Source of the DNA: Diphasiastrum complanatum
Lineage: Eukaryota > Streptophyta > Lycopodiopsida > Lycopodiales > Lycopodiaceae
Direction of reading: 5' to 3'
Assembly: GCA_029204225.1 (NCBI GenBank)
Contig: CM055100.1
Coordinates: 27,234,649-27,298,648, forward strand
DNA: 64,000 nucleotides
Shown here: positions 23,901 to 34,888 of the stretch, in pieces
How positions within the stretch are numbered: the stretch's first letter is position 1
Layout of the letters: every line of letters begins with the position of its first letter
Program-made: the position numbers and the translations under genes
Notes under the pieces: model-generated
The model's database searches: none
Told to the model about the DNA's origin: nothing
The model's input: the letters and a program-made list of their open reading frames with translations, nothing else

Positions 23901-26900
23901 GGGGTATTATGAGATTTTCTCCCTCGACCTCCCGAGTGTTCCTACTTTGTGAACCTGTTGGAACTCTCTAGCTTCCTGCTATGTTAGGCCCATAGTCTCA
24001 ATCCTCTCAAGGTGTCAGTTAGGATCATATTTCCATGTACCCTACACAAATTGTGTCTCGGATTTTTGCTTTTTAATTATCACCTTTAGAATCTCTTTTT
24101 GGACAGCTGGTGCGACACGCGACTTTCCACAACCCTTAAAGTTTGGGCACAAACTTGTAGGTTTGGGCTATTGTCCTTTAATATTTCAGCCTTCTACTCT
24201 CATATTGTCCTTAAATTTCAATTCTTTTGGAATTCTATTCCTCCCCAACGACTATCTTACCCTTTTTAACATTGCACCCATGACAAATGCCACTCACATT
24301 GTCTGTATGGATAACCACCTTTTTCAAGGCCTCAACTTGTCTTGGAATTTGCGTCATTCGATTGTGTCAGTACCCCATAATTGGTCTGTCAAGGAAATAA
24401 TCACTTTGAAGTAATTTTCAATGGATCCTTAGTTTCACTGGATTGTGTTTGGGACCTTGAATGGTACAAGCAGTGGCCTGCCACTGCAGCAGCCAGAAAG
24501 CAGAAAGAAAAGTAAGATAATCATCTTTGTACATTGCAAATTGTTTGTGAAGAAGTGTGCGTGCAAGAAAGTCTGAATTTTGTGATTGATAAAAACCTGC
24601 CATGGTGGAAGTTTTGTTTTCAAGCAAAGCCTTGGGTGATATATTCCCTTTTGGAAGAATTTTTACAGAAACCCTGGAATATGGTGATGAAAGTTCTGGG
24701 AACATTATTAATTCAGCGGAAGTTTGGAAATTGTGATGCTGATTGATAAAGAGGGTGATGGTTGTGAAGTTGCTGTAGTGATGTGGATCTGTCTGTGAGC
24801 GAAAATGGTATCGTATTATGTATGTGATGATTGGGTTCTGGAAAATGGTGGTGAAATTGTTGATGGTATTGTGATTCAATACGAGTCACATTGGTTTTGT
24901 ATCAGCAAGTTGAGGTTTTGTATTTGAAGAGTAATGAGTTTACAATGAGAAATTACTGTGATTATGAGAGAAAAAACAAGCCATCTCGATGCTAGAATTT
25001 TAAATACAAGTAACACGAATGATTGCCATGTCACATGAAAGTTGAAAAGATCAATGCACGAGATGTGACTCTTGATACTTGAGGAGCGTTGAATGGGCCC
25101 AAGTAACCAGGCTTTTATTGTCTTTGTGACTCCCTGGGCACCTCTATCAGGGTGCTAGAGTAAAATTGACTAGCTCAAGTACGTAACTCATTAATGTTAG
25201 GGTCTGAAACTACATCCTACATGAGTCGTTAAGATGCATTAAGTTACAAGCTAAGAATCACTAGCTATGCTAGAAAGCAGGACTTAAGCTAGAAAGCAGG
25301 AAGAGAGAATGCTTAAGGAGGCTAAAGAGATTCAATCATCGTAAACTGAGTAGAGGAATACAATGCTGACCTACATATACTCTATCCCTGAATCAAGTAG
25401 AGGATTCAAAAAAGGGAGGGAAAAGGATTTGGAGGGAAAATAGTGCGCCCTCCCAATAGCAGGACCCCCACTCCAAATCAACGTGACCAAGTCCTAAAAA
25501 TATGACCAAATAGGGCCCAAGGCCAGTATATGAATAAAAAGGGCCCTTAGGCCTGCTTATGCATAATAACGAATAAAAGAATGGACGCGACGAATGTAAT
25601 GAGCCAAGTTTATAACTAATTAACACTTGGCATTTTCATCAATCATTACCATAAGTACGTGTAGAATGTCGAATCGCTGGGTAGCTTATATAAGCCTACC
25701 ACGAGCTAGTTCATTTGAGTTTGGAGTGTGATTTGGGAGTGGGCATGGCTCCTATCTTCCACGCATGTGAATAGCAAGTGTTTTGTGTTTGTGTCTTTTG
25801 TAATTACTGAAATTGTTTTGTCAAAGTGTGTGCCTATTCTGATCTTAAAATTACACATAGTATTTGTTCTAGCTCTGCCCATGCGTTGCAGACTTATTTA
25901 ACCTCTTTTGAGCTTGTCAATGCTTGCACTGTGTTTATAAATCAGAAAAGAATTCAAATTGGAAGACAACTAGGTTCACCTATAAGCAAACATATATGTA
26001 CAAGTATGAAAATAAATGAATCCCTAACTGATGAACTTATTTGATAGGGCTATGGAAAAATTGACAGAAACATCTTTGTTTAATTTTTGGAAAAACCTCT
26101 TCTGAGTTCACCCATTGCTGTTCTGAGATATCTGGTGGATGTTTTTCCAGATGGGAGAATCCCTTAATGGGATGGACATCAACTGGGGATCCATATGCCA
26201 GTGTGGGTGATGCAGGCCTTTCTTTTGACAGTAGAGAAGCAGCTGTAGAATTTGCTGAGAAGTACGGATGGGAATACTCGGTGTGTCTTGATTATCTCGT
26301 GAAGGACACTGTTTTGATCTTGCAGCATGGAAATTTTCCAAGTTAGTTTTCAAAATTTATAGTTGATTGTCCAGTTTCCTCTTTGATGTCCTCTGATTTT
26401 TTCTTATTATTTGATCAGGTTAAAGAGCCCAAAGCGCCAGTTCTCAAGGTAATGAAAGGTCTATTCTTTTTCAATTAATAAGCTGTCATGGCAATCCTAT
26501 CCTATTGAGTTGCTTATACTACTCAGTTGTACATTTTTTTTCTAGTAAGATGCAATAAGATTAATACTTGACTATCAGACATGCATATGGTCATTATGAT
26601 CTGTTTTTTACATGAAATAATTTTTTCAGCTTGGGAAGGGAGTTTAAAAATCAGTTTTCCTTACTCCCTGACGGAACTCAAGCGACACACAGTTCCAGAA
26701 GCCTTTTGATTTGTACGTCCAGTCTAAGATTTGGTGAAACTCTTTAGGTAAGTTGGAAACTGCGCTATTGTTCTCTTGGAAGGTGACGTTACCAGGACAC
26801 TGTCAAGGATTTGATGCCTGACTGCCATACACCCAAATTTGTTCTATGTGGCATGGGCTTTTTGTGGTTCACCTTCAAACCATCAATTTGAATTTTTTTG

Positions 26901-27808
26901 TCAGTACTCTTACTGAGTAGCTCTTTGGTAGATTCAAAACTTGGCTTTTTCGTTGATGGCAAGCTTGTTTACATAATAATCTTTAAAAGCATCATGGAGA
27001 AATTTAACTACGTATTGGGGGGACCTATTCTGCAGCAAATGCAAAGAGATTGCTGATACTAATCTTAGAATGCTGCATGACAATTTTTACCAATGAAGTT
27101 GTATACCCTTTAGCTGATTAAGCAGCTTATCATGTTTACAATGTCATTGGAGAGTTGAACTGCATCAGAATGGCGCATGCTCTAGGAATTAGGATCGTTC
27201 TATTTTGCATTATTGATATGTGTAGCTACAGTCATCACCTAGTTCTTAAAAGATATTGGTAAGACATTGTCGCTTAGTGTAAGAGCCAATAGCACTGTTT
27301 GACAGGATCTTTGTAATTAGGAGTTTGTAATCTCGAGATTCTAGGGGTTGGCTTGATTATGCTGAAATGCATTATGCATTAGCTTCATGATTTTTGTGCC
27401 ACGAGAAAAATGTTGCTTTTGTCAGTGCAAAGCAGTCAACGCTTTTAACTGGCATCTATTCACAGGATGCTCTTTAGAATTTCTAATTTTAATTTGTGTT
27501 TATTGCAGTTTTTCTTTATCTGTTTAACGGTCAATGTTTGCTTAGCTTTTCCCAGTAAACACAGCTCTTTTTTACAAGGTTTGATAGTGTTTCCATTGGC
27601 TTGTTTATGGACTATCAAGTCTAATGGTCGTGAGCCACGTTCATGAGCTAATGGATTGAGACTCATCCAAGCTGTTGATTGTTGTCAATTAAGCACTGAA
27701 ATGACCTTGATCATATCTTAACCTTTCGATACTGTTCTTTGTGCACAGCCAAAAGCTTATGCGGAGAACTTCAAATGGAAAGGCCCAGAGTTTGTGAGCG
27801 AGTCTTGA
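17721..27808 (+). CDS. NDUFS4: NDUFS4, 18-kDa subunit of mitochondrial complex I (5 exons)
   Basis: The five exons join in frame to a 167-residue protein of the NDUFS4 family (FRO1 in Arabidopsis, 154 residues). It is an accessory subunit near the NADH-oxidising arm of respiratory complex I, needed for assembly and stability. Residues 1-38 look like a mitochondrial presequence ([16 protein letters not shown], basic and lacking acid, with an RCFAS site). The conserved domain follows: [17 protein letters not shown] (exon 1), [11 protein letters not shown] and GRWKINF (exon 2), [32 protein letters not shown] (exon 3), [10 protein letters not shown] (exon 4), [13 protein letters not shown] (exon 5). 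Exons: 17721-17915, 18200-18288, 26151-26280, 26419-26448, 27749-27808. All introns are GT-AG. The codon for Lys95 is split by intron 2. No stop or frameshift is seen, so the gene looks functional despite the TE-filled intron 2. Confidence 0.95.
18200..18288 (+). CDS. NDUFS4: NDUFS4 exon 2
   Basis: Begins after the acceptor TTGCACAG and reads [20 protein letters not shown], then WKINFISTQ, and two bases of a Lys codon. The donor is GTACGT at 18289. Intron 1 is 284 bp. Confidence 0.92.
18289..20588 (+). other. NDUFS4 intron 2, left part, no recognisable element
   Basis: AT-rich intronic sequence of about 2.3 kb. I see no conserved ORF or clear terminal repeats in it. A TTATTATTATTATC-type simple repeat lies at about 18855-18880. 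Confidence 0.55.
20589..21230 (+). pseudogene. Copia reverse-transcriptase fragment in NDUFS4 intron 2
   Basis: Same-strand frames read [35 protein letters not shown] followed by a stop and PRAWYN, then [11 protein letters not shown] containing the intact copia RT catalytic box. Further on come [12 protein letters not shown] and, after frameshifts, [18 protein letters not shown]. These are consecutive parts of the copia RT to RNase H connection. Stops, frameshifts and missing integrase and RNase H show a decayed fragment. Confidence 0.88.
21231..21726 (+). repeat. Possible LTR segment before a tRNA-Met primer-binding site
   Basis: This stretch ends in GTTGTAACA directly before the PBS, as an LTR should. 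Its left limit is not defined, and no partner LTR was found in the intron. Confidence 0.4.
21727..21738 (+). promoter_or_regulatory. Retroelement primer-binding site (TGGTATCAGAGC)
   Basis: An exact TGGTATCAGAGC, the site complementary to plant initiator-Met tRNA used by most copia and many Gypsy elements, lies three bases after a CA-ending sequence. Confidence 0.75.
22062..22090. repeat. Poly-C tract
   Basis: More than 20 consecutive C, interrupted once by T. Polyproline frames over it are artefacts. A ten-base poly-G lies at about 22201-22210. Confidence 0.9.
22352..22616. repeat. 57-bp direct repeats separated by 151 bp
   Basis: Copies 22352-22408 and 22560-22616 begin GGTTTTTGGGGTTTACAG and differ by one base. 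The interior can be read as an open frame ([16 protein letters not shown] and [15 protein letters not shown] among others) that I do not recognise. TTTACAG at the start of each copy resembles a splice acceptor. Confidence 0.85.
22617..26150 (+). other. NDUFS4 intron 2, right part with diverged repeats
   Basis: Two diverged dispersed repeat copies lie at about 23147-23300 and 25425-25600 (both contain GGAAAATAGTGC, CCCACTCCA and ATGAATAAAA), a few kb apart. A local duplication containing CTCCTTTGGGTTTC lies at 23390-23475 and 23560-23650. No credible gene is seen. The intron ends with GTTTTTCCAG at 26150. Confidence 0.5.
26151..26280 (+). CDS. NDUFS4: NDUFS4 exon 3
   Basis: The first base completes the Lys95 codon; then [20 protein letters not shown] and [19 protein letters not shown]. 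This is the most conserved part of the family. The donor is GTGTGT at 26281. Confidence 0.95.
26419..26448 (+). CDS. NDUFS4: NDUFS4 exon 4 (30-nt small exon)
   Basis: Ten codons, [10 protein letters not shown], between the acceptor TTTGATCAG and the donor GTAATG. Intron 3 is 138 bp and intron 4 is 1,300 bp. Its residues align with the VKKPNTPLLK segment of the Arabidopsis protein. Confidence 0.88.
27749..27808 (+). CDS. NDUFS4: NDUFS4 exon 5 (last)
   Basis: After the acceptor GTGCACAG it reads [19 protein letters not shown] and stops at TGA 27806-27808. NFKWKG is the conserved C-terminal motif of the plant proteins. Confidence 0.92.
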   Translation, partial: PKAYAENFKWKGPEFVSES

Positions 27809-30800
27809 GACTTGTCCTACAGAATACAGAGCTGGTGGTATGCTGCAATCACGATAATGAAGATTCCGCTGCTTTTGACCTGCATTCAGAAAGACTCGTC
27901 TCACGAAATTCTTTTCAATAAGGATGTAATAGAAATGCAGAAAAACCTCCTCTGTAGGCAAATAAGAAATTTAAACTCAAGAGTTTGTGTGCAGAAGAAT
28001 TTCGGTTTTCACTGGAAAACGTTTTTTTCCTTATGAGAATGCCAAGCCCATGTCACCTGCTACTTTTGCAGAAATGGTTTTGTTACAGTATGGGTACACC
28101 TTAACTGTTTCCTTTATGCTTTTTCTCTTTCTAAGTGAGAATGGTCATCTCAATAACTATTCCTGTTACCCAGTTATGCATTCTTGATGCAAAAAATCTT
28201 ATCTTTCAATCTCTTATCAGATGAGGAATTAATGGCGATTTTACTTATTTCAAAAGTTGACCTTCAAGCTCAGATACTTTGCAATGTGAAGTGGCATTGA
28301 CAAAGTCTCGTATGATATGGAGCTTTGCCTAAGGCTAAATAATTTTATGCTTGTGTTAGCTGTTTCAGGGAGCTCCGCTCCTTTCAATTGTAATTTTGTG
28401 CAATTTCAAAAAGTTGAAACTATATCATTTTGAGAACTGCTGTGTATGAGGATGCTAAAGGCATTTGGTATCAAGCATCCATGTGTCTGTAATGTTTTTT
28501 TTGAGCAGTTATGCTGGATGTGGGAGCAAGAGTAAACTGCAGAAGCATTTTGTAGTTGAATATTTTTCACTGAATGATAACTTCTAGTGTTTGTTTTGCT
28601 GATTAAAGAAGTTCTGATAAATTTGACCTTAGTGGCTTTTGGAAGAATCGTAATTCGAAATGAAACACTTTGCAAACAAGGTACACTATCTTTGTCAGTC
28701 ATGCACATGATCATCTATTGAATGTGTTGAAATGCACCCTAACTGCAAAGCTACAATGGCTTCTAATTCGAAGGATGACATCTTCAAAAAAATGATCTGG
28801 TGGACAAGTCTTGTCCAGAAATATATATGCCTTCTAAACTTTGTAATCAGAAATTTCACATGACTATCATGCCTCGTAATACTTTTTTATTGTTGATTAG
28901 AAATTATGCTAGTTTTATAAATCAGTTAATTGCACATCTCCTAGCAAATCTTACACTGATTTTCTTAAAGTGAAAATGTTGAACATTGCCTATTTTGTTT
29001 CTAAAAAGCTTTCATTCTTTGGTTGTGGAAGATCCTATACTTTCCTAGAGAGTTGGTCCTAGAACTTAATAGGAGTAATAAAAGGTTAATTAACGGGAAT
29101 TTATTGCTGGAGAAAGGCCTGTGCATTCTCAAAGTCCCAAGGAAATGTGAAAGGACACACTATCAACTGTGTCACATGATAGACAATGCCTTAAGTCTTA
29201 TGAACAGCAGAGATTCATCTGTTATTGAATGAGGCATCCCGACTTTCATATGATTGCTTTGCTATTGTTGTCCTTGTGCCAAGTATGGTCTACCAGGATA
29301 TTGTCAAACATTAAAAGTTTATGGGATAACAATTTGAATGCAAAAAATACAAAAATTAGAGCATAGTTTGAATGTTTTGTATTGTAGAGAAAAGATTACG
29401 ATAGAGCAGATGGCACTTGATGGAAAAAGGGGAGCTCCAGCTATAGTAGCTAGGTGTTGCAGATTAAATTGACTAGTTTGTTGGATCTAGGAAGTTGAGG
29501 TCTTCTTAAAAGTGAATAAGCTTCAGCCTTTACCCAACTCGAAAGCCTTTGCAGGTTGGAGGTTAGATAAAGTAGGATTGAGCATAAACCAGGTAATATT
29601 CTGCATAATTAGAGGACAATATTTGGAGAATTGACTAGCTCTTTTTTAAGATGCAAAAGATAGGGTTATTTGATTGTGATTGTCCATTGGCAGGGAGAAG
29701 GAATAGTGTTAGGAATAGAGGATGTTTAACACATTTTGTGTAAGAATGTATAATTATGGATTACTGAAAATCAACGTAATGATTTTTTTGAGTCTTTGTT
29801 CTAGGCTTGAGAAGGAGAAAAGATCATGGGGAAAGTGGTGGAGCATGAGGATGATATTTGATTGAATGTGTTTAAAGCATTAGAGCAAAAAGAATTTTAC
29901 CAAAAAGGAGATGTGAGAAAGGCAACGACGCATATTATACGAAAGGTATTGTTGATGGGCACGACATGTCAAGCAAATCAATTATGATGTAGAGCTTGCT
30001 TGATCTTATTTATGACGATTGATGGAAAGCTATATTAAATTTCTTGATCAAATTGCTAATAGCTTGAATCCAAAAGTCACTAAAGAGAGATGGAAAGGTC
30101 AATGCAAAATATGTTTGGAAACCACTAGATTTTGTATCGTTAAAAGTAAAAAACACATTCTAGTGTATGGGAGTAAAAGTAAGACTAAAGAAAAATGCTT
30201 GGGAATATTTTAGTTGTCACAAAATTTAGACATTATCTATTGCAGGGAAGAGTGATATTGCATGTGGCGCTCTCAAATATGAGATTGATAATCAATAAAT
30301 TAGAATCGCTTGCATGGATGGCTAAATTGCTTATGGGTACTTCAAGAATTGGACTATGACAAGGCAAGTAAAAGCCATAGATTACAAACGTTGATGAGGT
30401 GCATGAGCAGAAAGTTGGATAGCCTTGATGTAGGGAATGAGCACATTGAAGGAACTATTTGTCCTACAAAGGCAAATAGTGGTATTTGCCATACAACATA
30501 AAGCCATACCTTATTGGTATGTATGCATTAGTTAGTACTTGTCTACTTTGATATTACTAGAAGACAAACAAAAGGCGAAAAGAGAAAATGAAAGATGTAG
30601 CTTTGAGATTCATATGCATTTATTTACCTTATGGTTTAAAGGAGCTAATAGAGGTGGGACTAGACTCAACACAACTGAATATTACGTATTATAATGGAGG
30701 ATAATGTAATGTTTAGAGTAGGAATATTATAGGAGATGGATTCATTTGCAATATGATTGGATACAAGGCCTTGATAAAATGATAAAAAACAACCAAGTGC

Positions 30801-31173
30801 GGAAGGAGTTACATATATTGTTTGGTTGAGAGATCTGGCATTGGTTGTGAAGTAGATGGTTGGAATTTACACTGCAAGAAACTTGATTCTAAGACTACAC
30901 CCAGAAATATGTTGCTTCTGAGAGACAAAATCACTTGTGAAGAAATAGCCCACACTTTGTAGGTACATGCTACATTTTTGGTTAAGTCTAGCTAATTGGG
31001 TCTTGACCATGCAAGGTTCATCCTAGTTAATGGTTAAAAGTCTGTTGAGGTTTTGTTTATGTAGTATCTAATTTTTGATAATGGTCCTCAAGGCTAGGAT
31101 TACGATTCTTGGAGGTGTCTGCCTATACTTGGGCACAGGAGATGGGAAACACTATTATTGTAAGGGCTAGGAG
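27809..31173. other. NDUFS4 3' UTR and unrecognised AT-rich DNA
   Basis: The NDUFS4 3' UTR must start here; its end is not clear. I find no gene in the rest. All frames are short and interrupted. From about 29390 the base composition (A/G-rich plus strand) looks like heavily decayed retroelement internal sequence leading into the LTR at 31174, but no protein motif is legible. Confidence 0.45.
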
Positions 31174-32384
31174 TGTGAAAAGTGCAAAAGATTAGCTTGA
31201 TGTAACCTTGCAAATGTGTATATAGGTGGACACCACACGTGTGGAGATTGTTCTCATGTGTGTAGATCTCTATGTGCTAGATCAACAAATAAAATTTCTA
31301 AGTCTTGTAGGAAGTTTGCTATGATGGGACTAAAACTGCTAGAGGTAGAATAACAAGATAGAACATGATGAGAAGTAGCTCACACGTGCCAAATCCGAGT
31401 TAGACCTGCTCAGGCTTAGCCATTATGTATATGCTCTTTGAGAGCACATTTGTGAAATGAAAAAATTGGAGAGAGTTTGGCAATTTTGAGATTTCTAGCT
31501 TCAAGCTTGTGTAGATTCTTCTCTTGCATGCAATTTTTGGAGTACAATATAATGCATTGATTATCATTTCCTCAAATTTAGCTCGATAAAACTATGCTGT
31601 ATCTATCTGCACTCTAAGCTGATCTTAGCTTGATTAATGAATACTCTTAGAAGAATTCCAACTACAAACAAGGAACTTATGAGATTTTTTGTAGAGAATT
31701 GTGAAAAAAATGCCTAAATTGGCAAATCTAGCTATGTTAAACCATGTAAATATGTACAATGTTGGGTTCCACACCTGTGAAGGCCATAGTGACATGTGGG
31801 AATCTACACTAGAGTAGATAAGATCATGTCTAAAAAGTTGGTCAAGTTTGTTTGGTAGTGGTTCCTACATTATAGGACCAAATTCCTAGATTTATGGAGT
31901 AGGTTGATCAATCTAGCCACCTACATGGCAAGACTCAAGGATGGGGCTAGAATGGAAAATTAGGGCAAGAAAGCTCAATCATCTTCCTTATTACATGCTG
32001 GATTTTCACCTTACTCGAGGTGGAGAAGAGGTTTTCTATGTATCATTATCTCTCCATAGTAATTTCTTAGAATATTTTTGAGAGCTCATTGGCAAATTCG
32101 ACCTTCTACACTGTGTACTTTGTTCTCTTTTGGATCTAAGCAAAAACTAAGTGTTCTTAATATCATTTGCTGTCTACAGGCCTCGTACTGTGTACTGTAC
32201 CACACGTGTGGGGTGATCATCAATTTTGATTGATGATTTTAGATTGCTTTTGTTTGATGCATGTAAAATTGTCAATCTAGATCTCAATTTTGTGTGTCTA
32301 GTTTGCATTTGTTTTATGATCAATCAATCAATCCCTCTGGTGATTAATAGACTCAAGTAAGATCCAAAGTACTGTACTTTGACA
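31174..32384 (+). repeat. Copia LTR rich in CACACGTGTG palindromes
   Basis: It begins TGTGAAAAGTGCAAAAG and ends GTACTTTGACA directly before a primer-binding site. The first 100 bp match the start of the minus-strand LTR at 58406-59208 (TGTGAAAA.TGCAAAA, TAGCTT, TGTATATAG, CACGTGTGGAGA.TGTT). It is preceded by a purine-rich AGGGCTAGGAG, so a PPT-like tract on the left and a PBS on the right flank the same LTR. Confidence 0.75.
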
Positions 32385-32397
32385 TGGTATTAGAGCC
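32385..32397 (+). promoter_or_regulatory. Copia primer-binding site (TGGTATTAGAGCC)
   Basis: TGGTATTAGAGCC differs from the initiator-Met site TGGTATCAGAGCC by one C-to-T change and directly follows the LTR end CA. Confidence 0.75.
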
Positions 32398-32782
32398 ATG
32401 GTTGTGGGCGTGGTCTAGGCGGGCGGTAGCTAAAAAGGGCTACACCTTGAGGGGTGTTGAAATTTCACAATTCTAGCCTGACCAATTTTGGTCACATGCA
32501 TTGTAATTGGCAAGGTGGCCATCATTAAACAGATTCCACACGTGCCAAATAGCATAGGATGCTTTCCCAAGACTTTATTACTCATATTACATTATGATAG
32601 CATCTTTGAAATGAGGCCAAAGTGTGTTTAGATAAGCTAGAGAAATTCTAAGAGCTAGAAATAGCATGTTTTACATTATTTTTGGATCTTGAGATCTTGA
32701 CCCCATATTAGGGTGGACCCAATAACCTATTAGGTCAGATGTTAGGGTTAGGTTATGATAAGTACAGAGATGCCCTAAAACA
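32398..32782 (+). other. Short leader-like segment after the PBS
   Basis: No ORF; decayed internal sequence following the primer-binding site, cut by the Gypsy fragment that starts near 32780. Confidence 0.4.
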
Positions 32783-33503
32783 ATGAATTATTCAACCACA
32801 GAGCAGGAAGCACTGGCAATGATATATGTGGTTAAGAAGTTTCGGCATTACCTGATGGCCACACACTTTGCCTTTTATACGGACCATCAACCCTTGCTCT
32901 ATCTTGTTAACAAAACCTGCAACACAAGGAGAGTCACTCGATGGCTACTTCTGTTGTTAGAGTTTGATTTTCAGATAGTGGTTCGCAAGGGAAAGCAACA
33001 CTACATGGCAGATAATGTGTCGCAAATCAAGGGAAAAGAAACTGCAACCCAACCTGATGATGAGCTACCCGATGCTGCCTTATTTTACGTTGACATAGTA
33101 CCAGAATGGGCCGCCGACATAGTTGAATATCTAATGAGGAACCAACTAGACAAATCATTACCAAAGGCGGATCAGTGAAAATTGATCTTGAAAGCTAGAC
33201 CTTATCAGCTGATTGCCGACCAATTGTACGGAAGAGGACCAGATGGGATTCTTTGGCGATGTATTCTTCCTCATGAGGCCACCCAAATCATTTCGCTTTC
33301 ACATGAAGGCATGGGTGGAGGTCATTTTTCATCTGACATTACAATTCACAAGATCCTACAATCAAGATGCTGGTGGCCAACGATTCACAAGGATACAGAG
33401 GAATACCTGAGGAAATGTATTTCTATCACTTTTGCCATTCTCACCGTTTTTTCTTATTTTTTATTACTTTTTCTTTGTAACCAACTTTAATATCACTGCC
33501 AAC
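32783..33503 (+). pseudogene. Gypsy RNase H and integrase zinc-domain fragment
   Basis: RNase H C-terminal motifs NYSTTEQEALAM and TDHQPLLYLVNKT are followed by EFDFQIVVRKGKQHYMAD, then, after a stop at 33176-33178, PYQLIADQLYGRG and the integrase zinc-binding region GMGGGHFSSDITIHKILQS with WWPT. It ends at EEYLRKC near 33417; the second zinc Cys and the whole catalytic core are missing, and a T-rich leader of the extra ORF follows. It is a sister copy of the element at 38635-50941. Confidence 0.88.
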
Positions 33504-33877
33504 ATGGCCTCCTCATCTTCTGACGACTCTGGCACCAAGCAAGTGATCCAATGAGAAATACCATCAGCCACCCAGATTTGATCCTTGCCTTCTGATGCCT
33601 TGATTAAACCATGGCTTCAGATTGCTGGCCCACTTCTTGAAACAATGGGGTTCTACCCAGTGCTTTTCAGCTCTGACATTAACATGGGTCTCTCCCTTCA
33701 TGCTTACGCCACATGGGACATGCCGAAGTCACATTTTCACTTCCTGTACTAGGGTACCACATACAAGGTACATATTAACGCAGACTCGATAGTCACTATC
33801 GACATTATGTCCGGCGACTGCCAGCCCATCTCTCATCGTTAGACAAAAGCCCTGATAAATCCTTTCATAACCCAGAC
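33504..33877 (+). pseudogene. Start of the Gypsy extra ORF (fragment)
   Basis: From ATG 33504 the frame reads MASSSSDDSG, then, past stops, EIPSATQI, GPLLETMGFYPVLFSSDINM and GTTYKVHI. This parallels the ORF at 47249 (DVPSATDIM, EPLLTAMGIHERAFSGRINM, GATHKVRV). It is cut at 33877 by the copia LTR. Confidence 0.75.
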
Positions 33878-34716
33878 TGTAGAACATTTGATCATATAGA
33901 TCTTGATTCTACTAATAAAATGCACAGTTTACTTGACAAAGGACGAGAAATGAACTCAAACTTGAAACATTTCTATTCGTGATCAACCTCGAAAGATTTG
34001 TGACATTTATCTTGCTTGATACTTGAAAGATTCGCAAAATAGTTTCTTATTGAAACTCAAAAGATTTGCAAACAGAATCTTGTCGTGAAATATTCTGTTT
34101 CTTGTTCAAACCTCCCCTGTCGTGAAACTGTCATGAACAATTTGTGAAATAGTCTGGATTCTTCGTCAAGCTCAAATTTGTCAACTGTCGCGAACAGTTT
34201 GCGAAACATGAAGATGTCACGAAGAGACAAGTGTCGCGAACAATTCGCAAAACACAAAGCTTAGACGAAGAGACAGACTGTTGCGAATAATTCACGAACA
34301 AAAATTATTTGACCCTAGAAATAGAGCGTTTATTTGAATATCAACCGTCGTAAATGGTTAGATCTACTATTATAGAATTAAAAGACCAAAAGACCTGTCC
34401 TGTAGCAATATAAATACATGTGCACTACTCATTGTAAACACTCTCTCTCCAACTCACATGCTCACTCACTCAATCAGAGACACAATAGTGAGATAAGATA
34501 GCAAGAGATGTATATTGATAATTCAAATTCAGAGGTATAAAAACTCGTTGTTGATCAATAGTTTTTGTTTGTCTAAAATTGTCTTAAGTTGTCTCTTAAT
34601 TCCACATGCATATTCAATCAAGGTAGAAACTGTTCTATTAGTACATAGACCAAAAATAGACCCGATTGAAGACACTGATATTAGTTTGAGGAAGAATTAT
34701 GACTATTTTTCCTACA
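33878..34716 (+). repeat. Copia 5' LTR
   Basis: It begins TGTAGAACATTTGATCA and ends TTTTTCCTACA, 839 bp, matched over its first 550 bp by 50975-51522. It contains several imperfect palindromes around TGTCGCGAACAATTCGCAAAA (see findings) and AATATAAATACATG near 34405 as a likely TATA region. Confidence 0.85.
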
Positions 34717-34717
34717 A

Positions 34718-34820
34718 TGGTATCAGAGTAGATATCAGTGCTGATACAATGGTATCAGAGCGTATTGGAGTTGAAACAATGGTATCATAGCATATCAGAG
34801 TCGGTACAGTGGTATCCACG
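34718..34820 (+). promoter_or_regulatory. Primer-binding site with reiterated PBS-like units
   Basis: TGGTATCAGAG at 34718 is the site adjoining the LTR. Similar units follow at 34750 (TGGTATCAGAGC, exact), 34780 (TGGTATCATAGC) and 34810 (TGGTATCC), spaced 30-32 bp. Each is preceded by an ACAA/ACAG-type context. Confidence 0.85.
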
Positions 34821-34888
34821 TGCCACTCTCAGCATTTTTCATACATCCATCAGCAGCCACATTCGAAGTTGATTCAGAAGATTAGAAG

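Noticed and set aside
24418-24879. 153-codon minus-strand ORF in NDUFS4 intron 2
   Set aside because: Asn/Thr/Ile-rich composition expected of AT-rich DNA, no motif, no second copy seen.
34718-34820. CRISPR-like regular repeats
   Set aside because: The 30-32 bp period comes from repeated tRNA-Met primer sites in a plant retroelement; spacers are not unique foreign sequence.
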